A stretch of DNA of 64,000 nt from Candidatus Eiseniibacteriota bacterium (GTDB lineage: Bacteria > Eisenbacteria > RBG-16-71-46 > CAIMUX01): positions 372,001-436,000 of the forward strand of contig JADJQY010000042.1 in NCBI GenBank assembly GCA_016712505.1, given 5' to 3'. Both the position numbers and the translations under genes were made by a program. Shown piece by piece: positions 1 to 9,199 of this stretch. The notes beneath the pieces were generated by a model, which worked only from the letters and a program-made list of their open reading frames with translations, did no database searches and was not told the origin of the DNA. Numbering within the stretch: the first letter of the stretch is position 1; each line of letters opens with the position of its first letter.

Positions 1-255
1 GCCAAGGCCGCGGGTGAGCCCGAGCGAATCGCGGAGGTGGGGATTGGCATCAACCCAGGGGCTCACACCCTCTCGGGGAAGGCCGTTCTCGATTCCCGCA
101 TGGAAGGGACCGTCACCGTGATGTTCGGAAACAACGAACTGATCGGCGGCGATGTCCGTTCAACGCTGAGCATGATCCTCCCGAGCCGATCGCACACCGT
201 CCGAGTGGATCACGATCGGATCGTGGAGGAGGGGCGACTCATCGCCGCCGTCTGA
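1..255 (+). CDS. M29-like aminopeptidase, C-terminal fragment
   Basis: The frame is open from base 1 and ends at TGA 253-255, giving 84 residues of a protein that begins upstream of the window. Its G-I-G-I-N-P-G-A stretch, the following E-G-T-V-T-V-M-F-G-N-N segment and the G-G-D-V-R-S turn match the end of thermophilic (M29) aminopeptidases, cobalt/zinc exopeptidases of the cytoplasm. In that family the S-x-I-H-x-D segment after this turn supplies two metal ligands. Here it reads S-T-L-S-M-I, so both the His and the Asp are absent. The protein is therefore either a non-catalytic M29 homologue or a related enzyme of that fold. The family call rests on a short piece and is moderate. Confidence 0.6.
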   Translation, partial: AKAAGEPERIAEVGIGINPGAHTLSGKAVLDSRMEGTVTVMFGNNELIGGDVRSTLSMILPSRSHTVRVDHDRIVEEGRLIAAV

Positions 256-421
256 GCGACCCCGGAACCGTACCGAGCCCGCTTCCGCGCGGGGGCACGG
301 AAGGTTCCGCTCAGCACGCGGAAGGAGCGCCTGTAGTCACGCCCCGGCTGGGTCGCATCCAGCGGACCGCAACACGCCACCTGCGGCGTTCGTAGAGGCA
401 CGCCGCGCGCGGAGGTATGTC

Positions 422-2688
422 ATGAAACGGAACCGATCGCTGCCCGCGTCCATTCTCGCGATCTCTGCCTGGTCCGCCCTGCTCACCCCAACCCTGCCGG
501 CCGCGGTGCATGCGCTGCAGACGGAGTGGCATTTTCTCCGTCCGAGCAACACCGGGATTCCGGGGGAAGAAGTTCGGTTCGCCCGATTCGATCCGGCTGG
601 TCGGCTCTGGGTGTCCGCACGCTATCCCTTCTACGCCGAGGGCGGCGTCGCCTGCACGTCGGATCTGGTGCATTGGACCACCTACGCAAACTGGGAAACG
701 CCGCTCCCGAGCGACATCGTGCAGTCGATCCACTTCGATCCCGACGGTTCGGTCTGGTTCGGCACGCCGGCGGGGCTCTGCCACTTCGATCGCGGGGCCT
801 GGACGAACTACAACGCGCTCAACTCCCCTCTTCCCGGCAGCGCCATCGGGACGATCACCCGAGACGCCGCGGGACGCATCTGGCTCCTGTGCTCCGGCGG
901 CGCCCTCCAGGAGAGCGTGGCGGCGTTCGATGGCCTCAATTGGGAGATCCACTCCAAGGCCAGCATGGGATTCGCGCCCACGATCTCGTTGTCCTCGCTT
1001 GCGGTGGACGCGGACGGGGTCGTGTGGGTGGGAACCGAGTACGCGGGGGGGATTGCTCGTTTCGATGGCGACTCCTGGAGCATCCTCGACGCCAGCACGG
1101 GCTATCACGATGGCCCGGCGCGTCTCCTCACGCTCGATCAGGAGGGAGACCTCTGGCTCGACTGGTACGCGGGAACCATGGAATTCGACGGACAGGATTG
1201 GATCGATCACCCGGATCCCCCTGCGACGGGTCAGCATTCGGCTCTCACGGTGTACAGCGCTTCGTCGTATTACCTGGGCACATTCTCCGGCGTGGTGAAG
1301 AAGTACGACGGCTCCGGCTGGCAGTCGTGGGTCTATGGCGTCCCTGGGCAGTACGTGCTCTCGATCGAAACCAACGAACTCGGCACCTGGGTGGGCGGTT
1401 TCAACCGGGTGCGCCGGCTAAACGAATCCAACGGTTCGTGGACTAGCTACAATGAATTCAATACCGGCCTGCCCAGCTACGCCATCTCCAGTTTCGCCGG
1501 CCATCCCGACGGCAGCATGTACATCGGCACGACTCATGGCGGGATGGCGAAGTTCATCGGCGATCCGAGCGATCGGCCGAATGCGACCTGGCGCTGCTTC
1601 AACGCCTACAACGGCGGGGCCGAGCCCTGGCCATTCGGGTACGACACACCCTATGGATCCGATTCGGCCGAGGATGTCGTCACCGGCCCGGACGGCGCGG
1701 TGTGGGTCGCCTCCAACGGACTGGCCCGTTGGAATGGAGTGAACTTCGAGCGTTGGACGACCGATGACTCGAACTTGTTCAGCAATTCTCTCGAGTCCCT
1801 GAAGCATGATGGCGACCAGACGCTCTGGATCGGCTTCTCCTATGGCGGGGGGCCGATTCGTTCGATGGGATCGACTTCGAGAACTACAGCGCATTCGAAG
1901 ATGGACTGCCCGGAGACATCGTCTACGACTTCGCCGCCGATCCCGGGCACAACATCTGGGTGGCCTCGAACGGCGGACTCGGCTTCTTCGACGGAAACTT
2001 CTGGTCGACCCGGACAATCCCGGGCCTGGCCGGACGGTTGACGACCCAGGTCGAGGTGGCACCGAACGGCGACCTCTGGCTCGGGACCGACTCCGGATGC
2101 ATCCGCTGGGACGGAACCCACTCCACCATCTACACCACGGCGAACTCCGGCCTACCCGCCAATCAGGTTCATCGGATCCTCATCTCACCCGAAGGCATCG
2201 TCTGGATCGCCGCCTTCCAGGGGCTGGACTGGCCGTACCACGGCGGACTCGCCCGGTTCGACGGAACGACCTGGACCACCTTCACTCGGGACAATGCCCC
2301 GCTGCCCCACGAGCAGATCTCCGCGCTAGGGCTCGATGCTTCGGGCCGGCTGTGGATCGGGACCGGGGGAGAAGGAATCGCCGTGCTGACCTTGATCGAG
2401 ACGACAGCGGTTCCGCAGATCGGTTCGCCGTTGACCGCGTTGCAGGTTTACCCCAACCCCGCCACGCGGCACGGCTCGATTACAGTGTCCCTGGCCCGCC
2501 CGGGGGTTGTGACCGGAGGTCTCTTCGACACCACTGGACGCAGGGTCCTCGAGGTTTCACCAACCTCGCTACCGCAGGGCCACAACGTGATCCCTTTCGA
2601 CGTCGATCGGCTGGCCGCCGGATCGTACCTGCTTCGCTTGAGGACACCGGAAGGGGACGCGCACTCGCGTCTCGTGGTCGTGCGATAA
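422..2688 (+). pseudogene. Secreted beta-propeller protein with C-terminal sorting domain (frameshifted)
   Basis: GGAGG lies six bases before ATG 422. A signal peptide covers about the first 30 residues. The body consists of repeats of the two-component-regulator propeller type (G-x-V-W-x-G/A-T followed by F-D-G-x-x-W), as found in extracellular sensor domains, but no histidine kinase follows. The frame that begins at 422 runs into a stop at 2041 after a loss of register at the six-G run 1847-1852. One extra G there joins it cleanly to the frame that carries the remaining repeats and ends at 2688. The last 85 or so residues form a FlgD-Ig/T9SS-like sorting module (Y-P-N-P, then G-S-Y-L-L-R-L). 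Either a base was lost in assembly or the gene is genuinely broken. The ligand is unknown. Confidence 0.75.
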
Positions 2689-2881
2689 CGGGGTTTCGCG
2701 GTCGCGATGCCGTTCGCGCCCGCGCGACTCCGGAAGGAATCGCAACTGCAGTGAATCGAGAGAGGCGACGACGGCGCCGTGACGTCGTTGCCATCGATGC
2801 AAACGAGGCTCGCAGGTCGCAAGCGAGGTCTCACGGCCGGCCCCGCCACCACGGGGCCAAACAGATCGGAGTGGCGGATCT

Positions 2882-5197
2882 ATGAGTTCGTTCCTCAGCA
2901 CCATGACCGAGAAGTCGAATCTACAGGCCGAGCGCTGGAGCGCGAATCGGCTGCGGCGTCGGTTGAATCTCGCGAGCTTCCTTCTGCTGTTTGCGCTCCC
3001 TCTGACCAGTCGCGTGGCGCTTGCCCAGAGCACACCGGACTTCGTCTGGAACCGCGGCGGGCACGGCGGGAACCCGACGCGCGCGACCTACTCCCCCGAC
3101 GGCACCCTGTTCGCAACCTGCAGCATCGACGAAAGCACCAAACTATGGCGGGCGAGCGACGGACAGCTCGTTCGTACGTTGGTTGGGGAGCTACTTCCCT
3201 TCCCGGGGAACAACACCGTGACCGGTCTCGCCTTTTCCGCCGACGGCACGACCCTCGCCACCTGCGCCTGGGACTACACGGTGAAGCTGTGGCGGGTCTC
3301 CGACGGTGAACTTCTGCGTACGATCACCCTGGACGGGTCCTTCTGGAACGCCGTCGCGCTCTCACCCGACGGCCAGTTCGTCTGCGCCGGAGGTCTTCCC
3401 TCCGGAGTGATTCGGATGTGGAACACCGGCACCGGGGCGCTCGTTCGGTCGTTCACCGGCCACGGGGACATGGTGAATGACGTCGAGTTCTCCCCGGACG
3501 GTACCCGCCTCGCCTCCGCTTCCCGCGATCGGACCGTGCGCGTCTGGAACGCGGCCACCGGGGCGTCGCTCTGGTCGGCAACCGCGCACGACTTCGAGGC
3601 CGTCTCGATCGACTTCTCACCCGACGGCCTGGTCCTGGCCTCCGCTGGGGGCATCAGCCAGCCACGGGTGAAGACCTGGAACGCAGCCACCGGGGCACCG
3701 ATTCGCACCTACGTGGGACAGACGAACTCATCGAACGACGTGGAGTTCTCTCCCGATGGTTCGCGCATCGGGGGCGGTGGCGGCGACGGCAAGGTAAGGA
3801 TCTGGAACACCGCGACCGGAGCGACGGAGCGAGTGCTCGGGGTGGGAAACCCTCCGACCATCTGCAACTTCGACTTCTCGCCCGATGGCGCGGAGCTCGT
3901 TGCCGGAGACAGCGAGCGGCGCGTCACGATGTGGAATGCCGCGTCGGGCACGCTCGTTCGGGAGGCATCGGCCCACCCCGGGTGGGTTCACGCCGTAGAT
4001 TTCGCTCCGGATGGCGCTTCGCTCGCGACCGGAGCATTCGTTATCCCCCTGCTCTGTCCGATCAAGATCTATGACGTGGCGACCGGGGAAGTGAGCGCCG
4101 AGCTCGGGGACACCCCCTACGGCCTGACCGACATTCGCTATTCGCCCAGCGGCCGCTACCTGACCGGTTCGAGCGGAAGCGGGGTGACCTACATCGTCGA
4201 CCTCTCGGATCAGACCCCGGACTACACGATTCCGGTCGCGGCAGCGCCGGACTTTCCGTGGTTCTCGCGCTTCTCTCCGGACGAAACCAAGATCGTCACC
4301 GGCGGAACGGAGAGCACGATCCAGCTCTGGAGTGTGGCCAGCCCACCGCAGCTCCTCGACTTCATCAACTTCAGCACGGCCGATCCGCGGAGCGCGGTCT
4401 TCACCCCCGACGGCACGCAGGTGGTGATCGCGATCGGCAACGGAGTCGTGGTGTGGGATCTGCTCACCGATCAACAGACCATCCACCAGTTCCCCGAGAG
4501 CCAGAATGTGAGCGATCTCGCAATGGCGCCGGACGGCCAATCCTTCTTCGCCTCCAACGGATCGGGCACGGCCGGGGCTTTCTGGATTCGACAGGTTGCA
4601 TTGAACGGCTTCGCCGAGCTTCGGCGTTTCATCGGCCATGACGAGGCGATTCACAGCATCGACCTCTCCTCCGATGGTCTCTACCTCATCTCGGGAGCAG
4701 CGGACTTCACTGTGCGCCTGTGGTCGGTGGCAGATGGGTCGCTTCTGCAGACCTACGACGACGAATGTGGATTCAGTTCCGTCGTGGGATTGAGCGGCGT
4801 GCCTCGGGTCGTCTTCTCGCCGGACGATCGGTTCTTCGCCTACGGTCGGAACGATGGGGTTGTGGCCCTCGCACGGAATCCGTTCGCGCCGACGACCGCC
4901 GTCGCTGGGGGGCCGCCGATCACGCCGCTGCTCCATCCCGCCGAGCCGAACCCGTTCACGGCCGAGACCTCTGTGCGATTCGAGCTTGCGAGCGAGCAGT
5001 CGATCGACCTCTCGGTGTTCGATGCCGGCGGGAGAAGGGTCAACACCCTGAGGTCGACGACCTCGACCGCGGGGTTGCACGCCGTGACCTGGGACGGCAG
5101 AAACGGCGCAGGCGAACGGGTACCGAACGGGCTGTACTGGATTCGACTCGACTCTCCGGAGGGTGTTGCGACGAGGAGGGTGGTAGTGATCCGATAG
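2882..5197 (+). CDS. Secreted WD40-repeat protein with FlgD-Ig sorting domain
   Basis: The 771-residue protein starts with a charged N-terminus and a hydrophobic signal segment at about residues 27-49 ending in A-L-A-Q. A later ATG at 2903 is also possible. At least twelve WD40-like repeats follow. Each has an F-S-P-D-G turn and a (L/V)-W-(N/R)-x-A-T-G strand, enough for two propeller rings. Residues from about 680 onward are the FlgD-Ig/T9SS-like C-terminal module (P-N-P-F, then G-L-Y-W-I-R-L and R-R-V-V-V-I-R). Such proteins are exported and act as binding scaffolds, and no enzymatic motif is visible. It lies on the same strand as the preceding propeller gene with a 190-base gap in which I see nothing coding. 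Confidence 0.85.
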   Translation: MSSFLSTMTEKSNLQAERWSANRLRRRLNLASFLLLFALPLTSRVALAQSTPDFVWNRGGHGGNPTRATYSPDGTLFATCSIDESTKLWRASDGQLVRTLVGELLPFPGNNTVTGLAFSADGTTLATCAWDYTVKLWRVSDGELLRTITLDGSFWNAVALSPDGQFVCAGGLPSGVIRMWNTGTGALVRSFTGHGDMVNDVEFSPDGTRLASASRDRTVRVWNAATGASLWSATAHDFEAVSIDFSPDGLVLASAGGISQPRVKTWNAATGAPIRTYVGQTNSSNDVEFSPDGSRIGGGGGDGKVRIWNTATGATERVLGVGNPPTICNFDFSPDGAELVAGDSERRVTMWNAASGTLVREASAHPGWVHAVDFAPDGASLATGAFVIPLLCPIKIYDVATGEVSAELGDTPYGLTDIRYSPSGRYLTGSSGSGVTYIVDLSDQTPDYTIPVAAAPDFPWFSRFSPDETKIVTGGTESTIQLWSVASPPQLLDFINFSTADPRSAVFTPDGTQVVIAIGNGVVVWDLLTDQQTIHQFPESQNVSDLAMAPDGQSFFASNGSGTAGAFWIRQVALNGFAELRRFIGHDEAIHSIDLSSDGLYLISGAADFTVRLWSVADGSLLQTYDDECGFSSVVGLSGVPRVVFSPDDRFFAYGRNDGVVALARNPFAPTTAVAGGPPITPLLHPAEPNPFTAETSVRFELASEQSIDLSVFDAGGRRVNTLRSTTSTAGLHAVTWDGRNGAGERVPNGLYWIRLDSPEGVATRRVVVIR

Positions 5198-5291
5198 AAG
5201 TGCGATAGAGGTCCGATCCACCGCGCGGCCGGGTCGGCACACCCCGATCGGCGGGAGGCCGGACCGTCGAACGACCACGCCCACCGGAAGC

Positions 5292-5335
5292 CCTGTGCGC
5301 TTTTTGCCGTGAGCGTTGTTACCTCATTGAGAGCC
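5292..5335 (+). promoter_or_regulatory. Copy 1 of a repeated leader element
   Basis: The stretch starts CCTGTGCGCTTTTTGC and ends CCTCATTGAGAGCC. The same start and a similar end occur upstream of two tiny peptide genes near 55.8 and 57.2 kb on the other strand. Here it precedes the small secreted protein at 5411. It is probably a promoter or 5' leader shared by co-regulated units. The sigma class is not clear. Confidence 0.5.
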
Positions 5336-5338
5336 AAT

Positions 5339-5369
5339 CACCCGGGGACCGCTGGACGGTCCCCGGGTG
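5339..5369 (+). terminator. Perfect 12-bp hairpin
   Basis: The arms CACCCGGGGACC (5339-5350) and GGTCCCCGGGTG (5358-5369) pair perfectly around a seven-base loop. Only a weak T run follows (CGTTTGG). It could terminate the WD40 transcript, or it could be a leader hairpin of the 5411 transcript, because it lies between the repeated leader element and that gene. Confidence 0.45.
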
Positions 5370-5410
5370 CGTTTGGGCCGGAAGGGCAACACCGGAAGAG
5401 GAGGGTACCG

Positions 5411-5980
5411 ATGCGGATCGGGGTTTATGGGATGGCGCTGGTTCTCGCGGCGGGCGCGCACCTGATGGGCGCGGTTGCGGCCGAAGCGCAACTCAGCATC
5501 TCCCGCTTCACCGTGGACGCCGGAGGGGGCACCTGCTCCGGCGGCGCGTTCACCCTGAGCGGTACCGCGGGACAACCCGACGCGGGTGTCCACACCGGTG
5601 CCGCCCTCGAGCTGGCGGGCGGGTTCTGGTTCGGCGGCGGGGCCGTCACCGGGATCGGCGATACCGACGATGACGGTACTCCCGCGACTCCCGCCCCTGC
5701 CCTCATCTTCCAGGTCTTTCCCTTCAATCCAAACCCGATGACCGACCTGGCCACGCTCGCGTTCCAGGTTCCGGAACCGACCCTGGTGCGCGCGGAGGTC
5801 TTCGACGCGAGTGGACGCCTCGTGCGGGTGCTGGTCGATGGTGTCCTCAACACCGGACGACACGAGCAGGGCTGGGATCGGCGGGATCAGTCGGGAGTGC
5901 GTGTGCCGGCTGGAATCTACTTCGTCCGGCTGGATGCCGGCGGGAAGGGCAGCCGCCAGAAGGTCGTCGTCCTGTCCTGA
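5411..5980 (+). CDS. Small secreted protein with FlgD-Ig sorting domain
   Basis: ATG 5411 was chosen over upstream starts because an AGAGGAGG ribosome site lies directly before it and a signal peptide begins there (residues 1-26, ending A-E-A-Q). The 189-residue product has an N-terminal module with the pattern G-G-G-T-C-S-G-G-A-F-T-L-S-G-T-A-G-Q-P-D-A-G and G-G-F-W. This module recurs in short exported proteins of Planctomycetes and FCB bacteria, with no assigned function as far as I know. A short D/T/P-rich linker leads to a FlgD-Ig/T9SS-like module from about residue 100. It is preceded by the repeated leader element and a strong hairpin, so its expression may be tied to the peptide genes at 55-57 kb. 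Confidence 0.8.
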   Translation: MRIGVYGMALVLAAGAHLMGAVAAEAQLSISRFTVDAGGGTCSGGAFTLSGTAGQPDAGVHTGAALELAGGFWFGGGAVTGIGDTDDDGTPATPAPALIFQVFPFNPNPMTDLATLAFQVPEPTLVRAEVFDASGRLVRVLVDGVLNTGRHEQGWDRRDQSGVRVPAGIYFVRLDAGGKGSRQKVVVLS

Positions 5981-6010
5981 TCGACCCTTGGTGCGGGATG
6001 AAGACGATGC

Positions 6011-6037
6011 CTGCCGGCGGACTGGTTGTCCCGGCAG
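6011..6037 (+). terminator. 7-bp hairpin after the 5411 gene
   Basis: CTGCCGG (6011-6017) pairs with CCGGCAG (6031-6037) around a 13-base loop. It is located between the stop at 5980 and the ribosome site of the next gene, with only a short A-rich tail after it. Weak terminator candidate. Confidence 0.3.
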
Positions 6038-6080
6038 AAACTGAAACGGCGTCGAACCGACGTCAGCAAGGAGTAGACCG

Positions 6081-7565
6081 ATGAAGCGTCACACGCGACC
6101 GAACTCCGAACCCACGGCCACCGCAAGGGACGAATCGAGCTCCGCGGCTCGGGGCGCAACGACCTGGGCGGCAATCCTCCTCGCCCTGGCGCTCGGCGCG
6201 ATACCCCCAGACATGGCGCTCGCCCAGACCCCCCTCGGAACGGCGTTCACCTACCAGGGAAACATCGATCTCTCCGGGTCTCCGCTCAACGCCAGCGCAG
6301 ACTTCCAGTTCAAGCTCTTCGGCGCCGTGACCGGAGGCTCGCAGATCGGTTCCACCCAGGCGGTAAACAATCTGGTGGTGACGAATGGCGTGTTCACCAC
6401 CCAGCTCGACTTCGGAACCGGAGCGTTCACGGGTGACAAACGCTTCCTCGAGATCGCCGTGCGGACGCCGGCCGGCGGCGGGAGCTTCACCACCTTGAGC
6501 CCGCGCCAGGAGTTGACCTCCGCGCCGTATGCACTCAAGGTCCGGGGAGTAGATGGTCACTCTCTCGATGCATCCGACGGCGCGCCGCTCGACCAGGTGT
6601 TCGTGGACCCGACCGGCCGCGTGGGCATCGGAACCACGGCTCCCGCCCACGCCGTCCACGTGCGAAACGACGTCCCCGTCCTGCTCCTCCAGGACACATC
6701 CTCTTCGGCCGAGCAGTCGGGATACCTCGGGTTCTGGAACGATGTCGCGACCGAGACGGCATGGATCGGATACGGCACTCCGGGTAGCCCCGACTTCGGG
6801 ATCTCGAACGCCCGCGCCAACGGGAACATCTATCTCTCCCCAGGACCCGGCGGGAAGGTCGGCATCGGAACCACGGCACCAACCACCCGCCTGGATGTCC
6901 GGGGTGGATCGATGCTGGTCGAGAACCTCGGCCATCAGGCGGAGTTGCTCTGGCTCGCCAGCGAGCGCTCCTGGCTCTTCCGACAGGAGGGCACGGGTGC
7001 GGCGACGACACTTGCGCTTCAGAGCGTCGGGGGCGGCGGGAACAAGAACTTCGTCATTCAGACCGATGGACTCGTCGGGATCGGCACTCTGACCCCGCAG
7101 GCGAAACTCGATGTCAACGGCACCACTCGCACGAAGGTGATCGAGATCATGGGTGCGGACCTGGCCGAGCGGTTCCCCTCTTCCGACCGGCAGGTCGAAC
7201 CGGGCACCGTGATGGAGATCGATCCGGACAACGCCGGTCATCTGCGGGTGGCCCGGTCGGCCTACAGCCGTTGCGTCGCCGGAGTGGTGAGCGGGGCGAA
7301 CGACTTCGCCGCAGGCGCAGTGCTGGGCAACTTGCCGGGGCATGAAGACGCGCCGCCGATCGCGCTCTCCGGTCGGGTCTACGTCCGCTGTGACACCAGC
7401 GGCGGGAGCATTCGCCCCGGAGACTTCCTCACGACGTCAGACGCTCCGGGCTTCGCGCGGAAGGCGTCCGACCCCTCCCGCTCCCACGGCGCCATCATCG
7501 GCAAGGCGATGGAGACGTTGGCGGACGGAAGCGGACTCGTCCTCGTACTCGTGAACCTGCAGTGA
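6081..7565 (+). CDS. Secreted tail-fibre-like repeat protein
   Basis: AAGGAG precedes ATG 6081. A long signal segment ends near residue 50 (M-A-L-A-Q). The N-terminal third (F-T-Y-Q-G-N, A-D-F-Q-F-K-L-F, P-R-Q-E-L-T-S-A-P-Y-A-L) is a module common in exported proteins of Planctomycetes and FCB bacteria. Three V-G-I-G-T repeats typical of trimeric fibre stalks follow. The last 130 or so residues (G-A-D-L-A-E-R-F, G-V-V-S, A-L-S-G-R-V-Y-V, G-D-F-L-T-T-S, I-G-K-A-M-E) resemble the C-terminal chaperone/autocleavage regions of phage appendage proteins (Peptidase_G2-like), which is an inference from pattern only. There is no sorting domain. It is probably a surface or released fibre. The next gene follows directly. 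Confidence 0.75.
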   Translation: MKRHTRPNSEPTATARDESSSAARGATTWAAILLALALGAIPPDMALAQTPLGTAFTYQGNIDLSGSPLNASADFQFKLFGAVTGGSQIGSTQAVNNLVVTNGVFTTQLDFGTGAFTGDKRFLEIAVRTPAGGGSFTTLSPRQELTSAPYALKVRGVDGHSLDASDGAPLDQVFVDPTGRVGIGTTAPAHAVHVRNDVPVLLLQDTSSSAEQSGYLGFWNDVATETAWIGYGTPGSPDFGISNARANGNIYLSPGPGGKVGIGTTAPTTRLDVRGGSMLVENLGHQAELLWLASERSWLFRQEGTGAATTLALQSVGGGGNKNFVIQTDGLVGIGTLTPQAKLDVNGTTRTKVIEIMGADLAERFPSSDRQVEPGTVMEIDPDNAGHLRVARSAYSRCVAGVVSGANDFAAGAVLGNLPGHEDAPPIALSGRVYVRCDTSGGSIRPGDFLTTSDAPGFARKASDPSRSHGAIIGKAMETLADGSGLVLVLVNLQ

Positions 7566-7597
7566 CCCTGGAGCACCGGAGAAGAGGAGCCCCTCCC

Positions 7598-9121
7598 ATG
7601 TCACGACCGACGAGCATCGCCCGCGCCTTCGCACTCGCCTTCTGCCTCGGATCGACAGAGGCCCTCCCTTCCAGGGCCGCCGAGCTGTTCCTGCCCGCGA
7701 GCTGGCCCGCGGCTTCGCCGCGCCCACTGCCGCCATCGGCCCAGCCAGTCCTGCTGGATCTCGCGACCGTTGCCGCGACCGAGATTGGTGAGCGCATCAC
7801 CCTCGAACTCGGTCCCGAGTTGGGTCGGGTCGAAACAGTCGTGGAATCGATCACCAGGCGTTCTCCGACATCGTTCAGCCTGCACGGTCGATTCGAGTCA
7901 CAGCCCGACGGCTTCGTGCTCCTGGCACTCGAGGGAGAGGCGGCGGCCGGCTTGATCCAGGTTCCAGTCGCCCACCCGCGGTCTCCGGAGACTGCCATCG
8001 GCTACGTCGTGCAGTATGTCGCGGACGGCGTACATGAGTTGAGCCCGATCGAACCGATCGCGATGGACGAGTGTAAGACATCGGAAGGGACTCCCGGCGC
8101 TCCGACGTCCGAAGAAGAGGAGAGACGCGCACCCGTGGTGCCGACTCCACCGCCGGGTCCGCTGCCGGCGGGGACGTGTGCCGATCCGGGCCCGCACGGG
8201 GACGTCATGATCTACTACACCCCGGCCGCGCGGGCCGAGGCCGGTGGGACCGACGCCATGAACGCCCAGTGCCAGCTCGCGGTTGACACGGCCAACCTCA
8301 CCTACGTGGACAGCCAGATCACCAATCGACTCACCCTCATCTTTCGCGGGGAGATCGCCTACACCGAGTCCGGATCCTCGGAGACCGATCGAAACCGACT
8401 GAAGAGCACCTCGGACGGCATCATGGACCAGGTCCACGCGGACCGGGACTTCTACGGCGGCGACTTCGTCTCTCTCTTCCTCAAGCAGACCAACTCCGAT
8501 GCGTGTGGAATCGCCTACTGCACGCCGAGCGGGGCGTCCGAGGGCTTCTGCACCGTGACCTGGAGCTGCGCCAGCGGGAACTTCAGCTTCGCCCACGAGC
8601 TTGGGCACCTCCAGGGATGCGCGCACAACCGGGCCGACGCGGGCAGCGGCTGCAACGAGTACTGCTTCTCCTATGGCCACCGCTTCTTTGGCAACAGCGG
8701 AAGTGGATGGCGGACCGTCATGTCCTACGACACCGATCCGAGCGCCCATACGCGAATTGGCATCTGGTCCAATCCCGGCGTCAGCTTCGATGGTCAGCCC
8801 TGCGGGGTGTGGACCGGAAGCTGCACCTCCCAGAGCGCATTCAACGCCGCCACCGTTACCTCCACCGCTCCCGACCGCGAGGCGTGGCGGAGCTCGCGCT
8901 TCGAGGTCTGGGTGGATCGCTTCGGTTCGGGCACCCCACGCGGAACCTACCAGGCGCCGTTCACCACCGTGGCGGCCGGCGTGGCCGCCGTCTTCTCCGG
9001 CGGCCCCACTCCCGCGCAACCCCTTCTGCGCATCAAGTCGGCCGCCTATGGGGAGGCGTTGGTGCTCTCGAAGGCGATGCGGGTCGAGGCCTGCGGCGGC
9101 GTGGTGAGCATCGGGAACTGA
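7598..9121 (+). CDS. Secreted reprolysin-like zinc metalloprotease
   Basis: ATG 7598 follows an AGAAGAGGAG ribosome site and begins a signal peptide of about 25 residues. A GTG at 7562 is the less likely alternative. After a propeptide-like region (residues 30-190, ending in a proline-rich stretch), the peptidase domain contains H-E-L-G-H-L-Q-G-C-A-H-N with zinc ligands His333, His337 and His343 and catalytic Glu334. A downstream Met-turn (V-M-S-Y-D) completes the metzincin/M12B-like signature. Many cysteines in the catalytic half suggest disulfide stabilisation outside the cell. It lacks the FlgD-Ig tail seen on its neighbours. Substrate unknown; it is likely a general extracellular protease. 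Confidence 0.85.
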   Translation: MSRPTSIARAFALAFCLGSTEALPSRAAELFLPASWPAASPRPLPPSAQPVLLDLATVAATEIGERITLELGPELGRVETVVESITRRSPTSFSLHGRFESQPDGFVLLALEGEAAAGLIQVPVAHPRSPETAIGYVVQYVADGVHELSPIEPIAMDECKTSEGTPGAPTSEEEERRAPVVPTPPPGPLPAGTCADPGPHGDVMIYYTPAARAEAGGTDAMNAQCQLAVDTANLTYVDSQITNRLTLIFRGEIAYTESGSSETDRNRLKSTSDGIMDQVHADRDFYGGDFVSLFLKQTNSDACGIAYCTPSGASEGFCTVTWSCASGNFSFAHELGHLQGCAHNRADAGSGCNEYCFSYGHRFFGNSGSGWRTVMSYDTDPSAHTRIGIWSNPGVSFDGQPCGVWTGSCTSQSAFNAATVTSTAPDREAWRSSRFEVWVDRFGSGTPRGTYQAPFTTVAAGVAAVFSGGPTPAQPLLRIKSAAYGEALVLSKAMRVEACGGVVSIGN

Positions 9122-9199
9122 GCGGCAAGGCCAAGCGACCCGTTCACGAGAAGGCACTGGGGCAACGCTGTCTCCGCCACGATCCGGTAGAGCGCTACA

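Noticed and set aside
5292..5306. Sigma-54 promoter in the repeated leader element
   Set aside because: TGTGCGCTTTTTGC recalls the -24/-12 pattern, but the GG of the -24 part is missing and copy 3 lacks the TTGC part.
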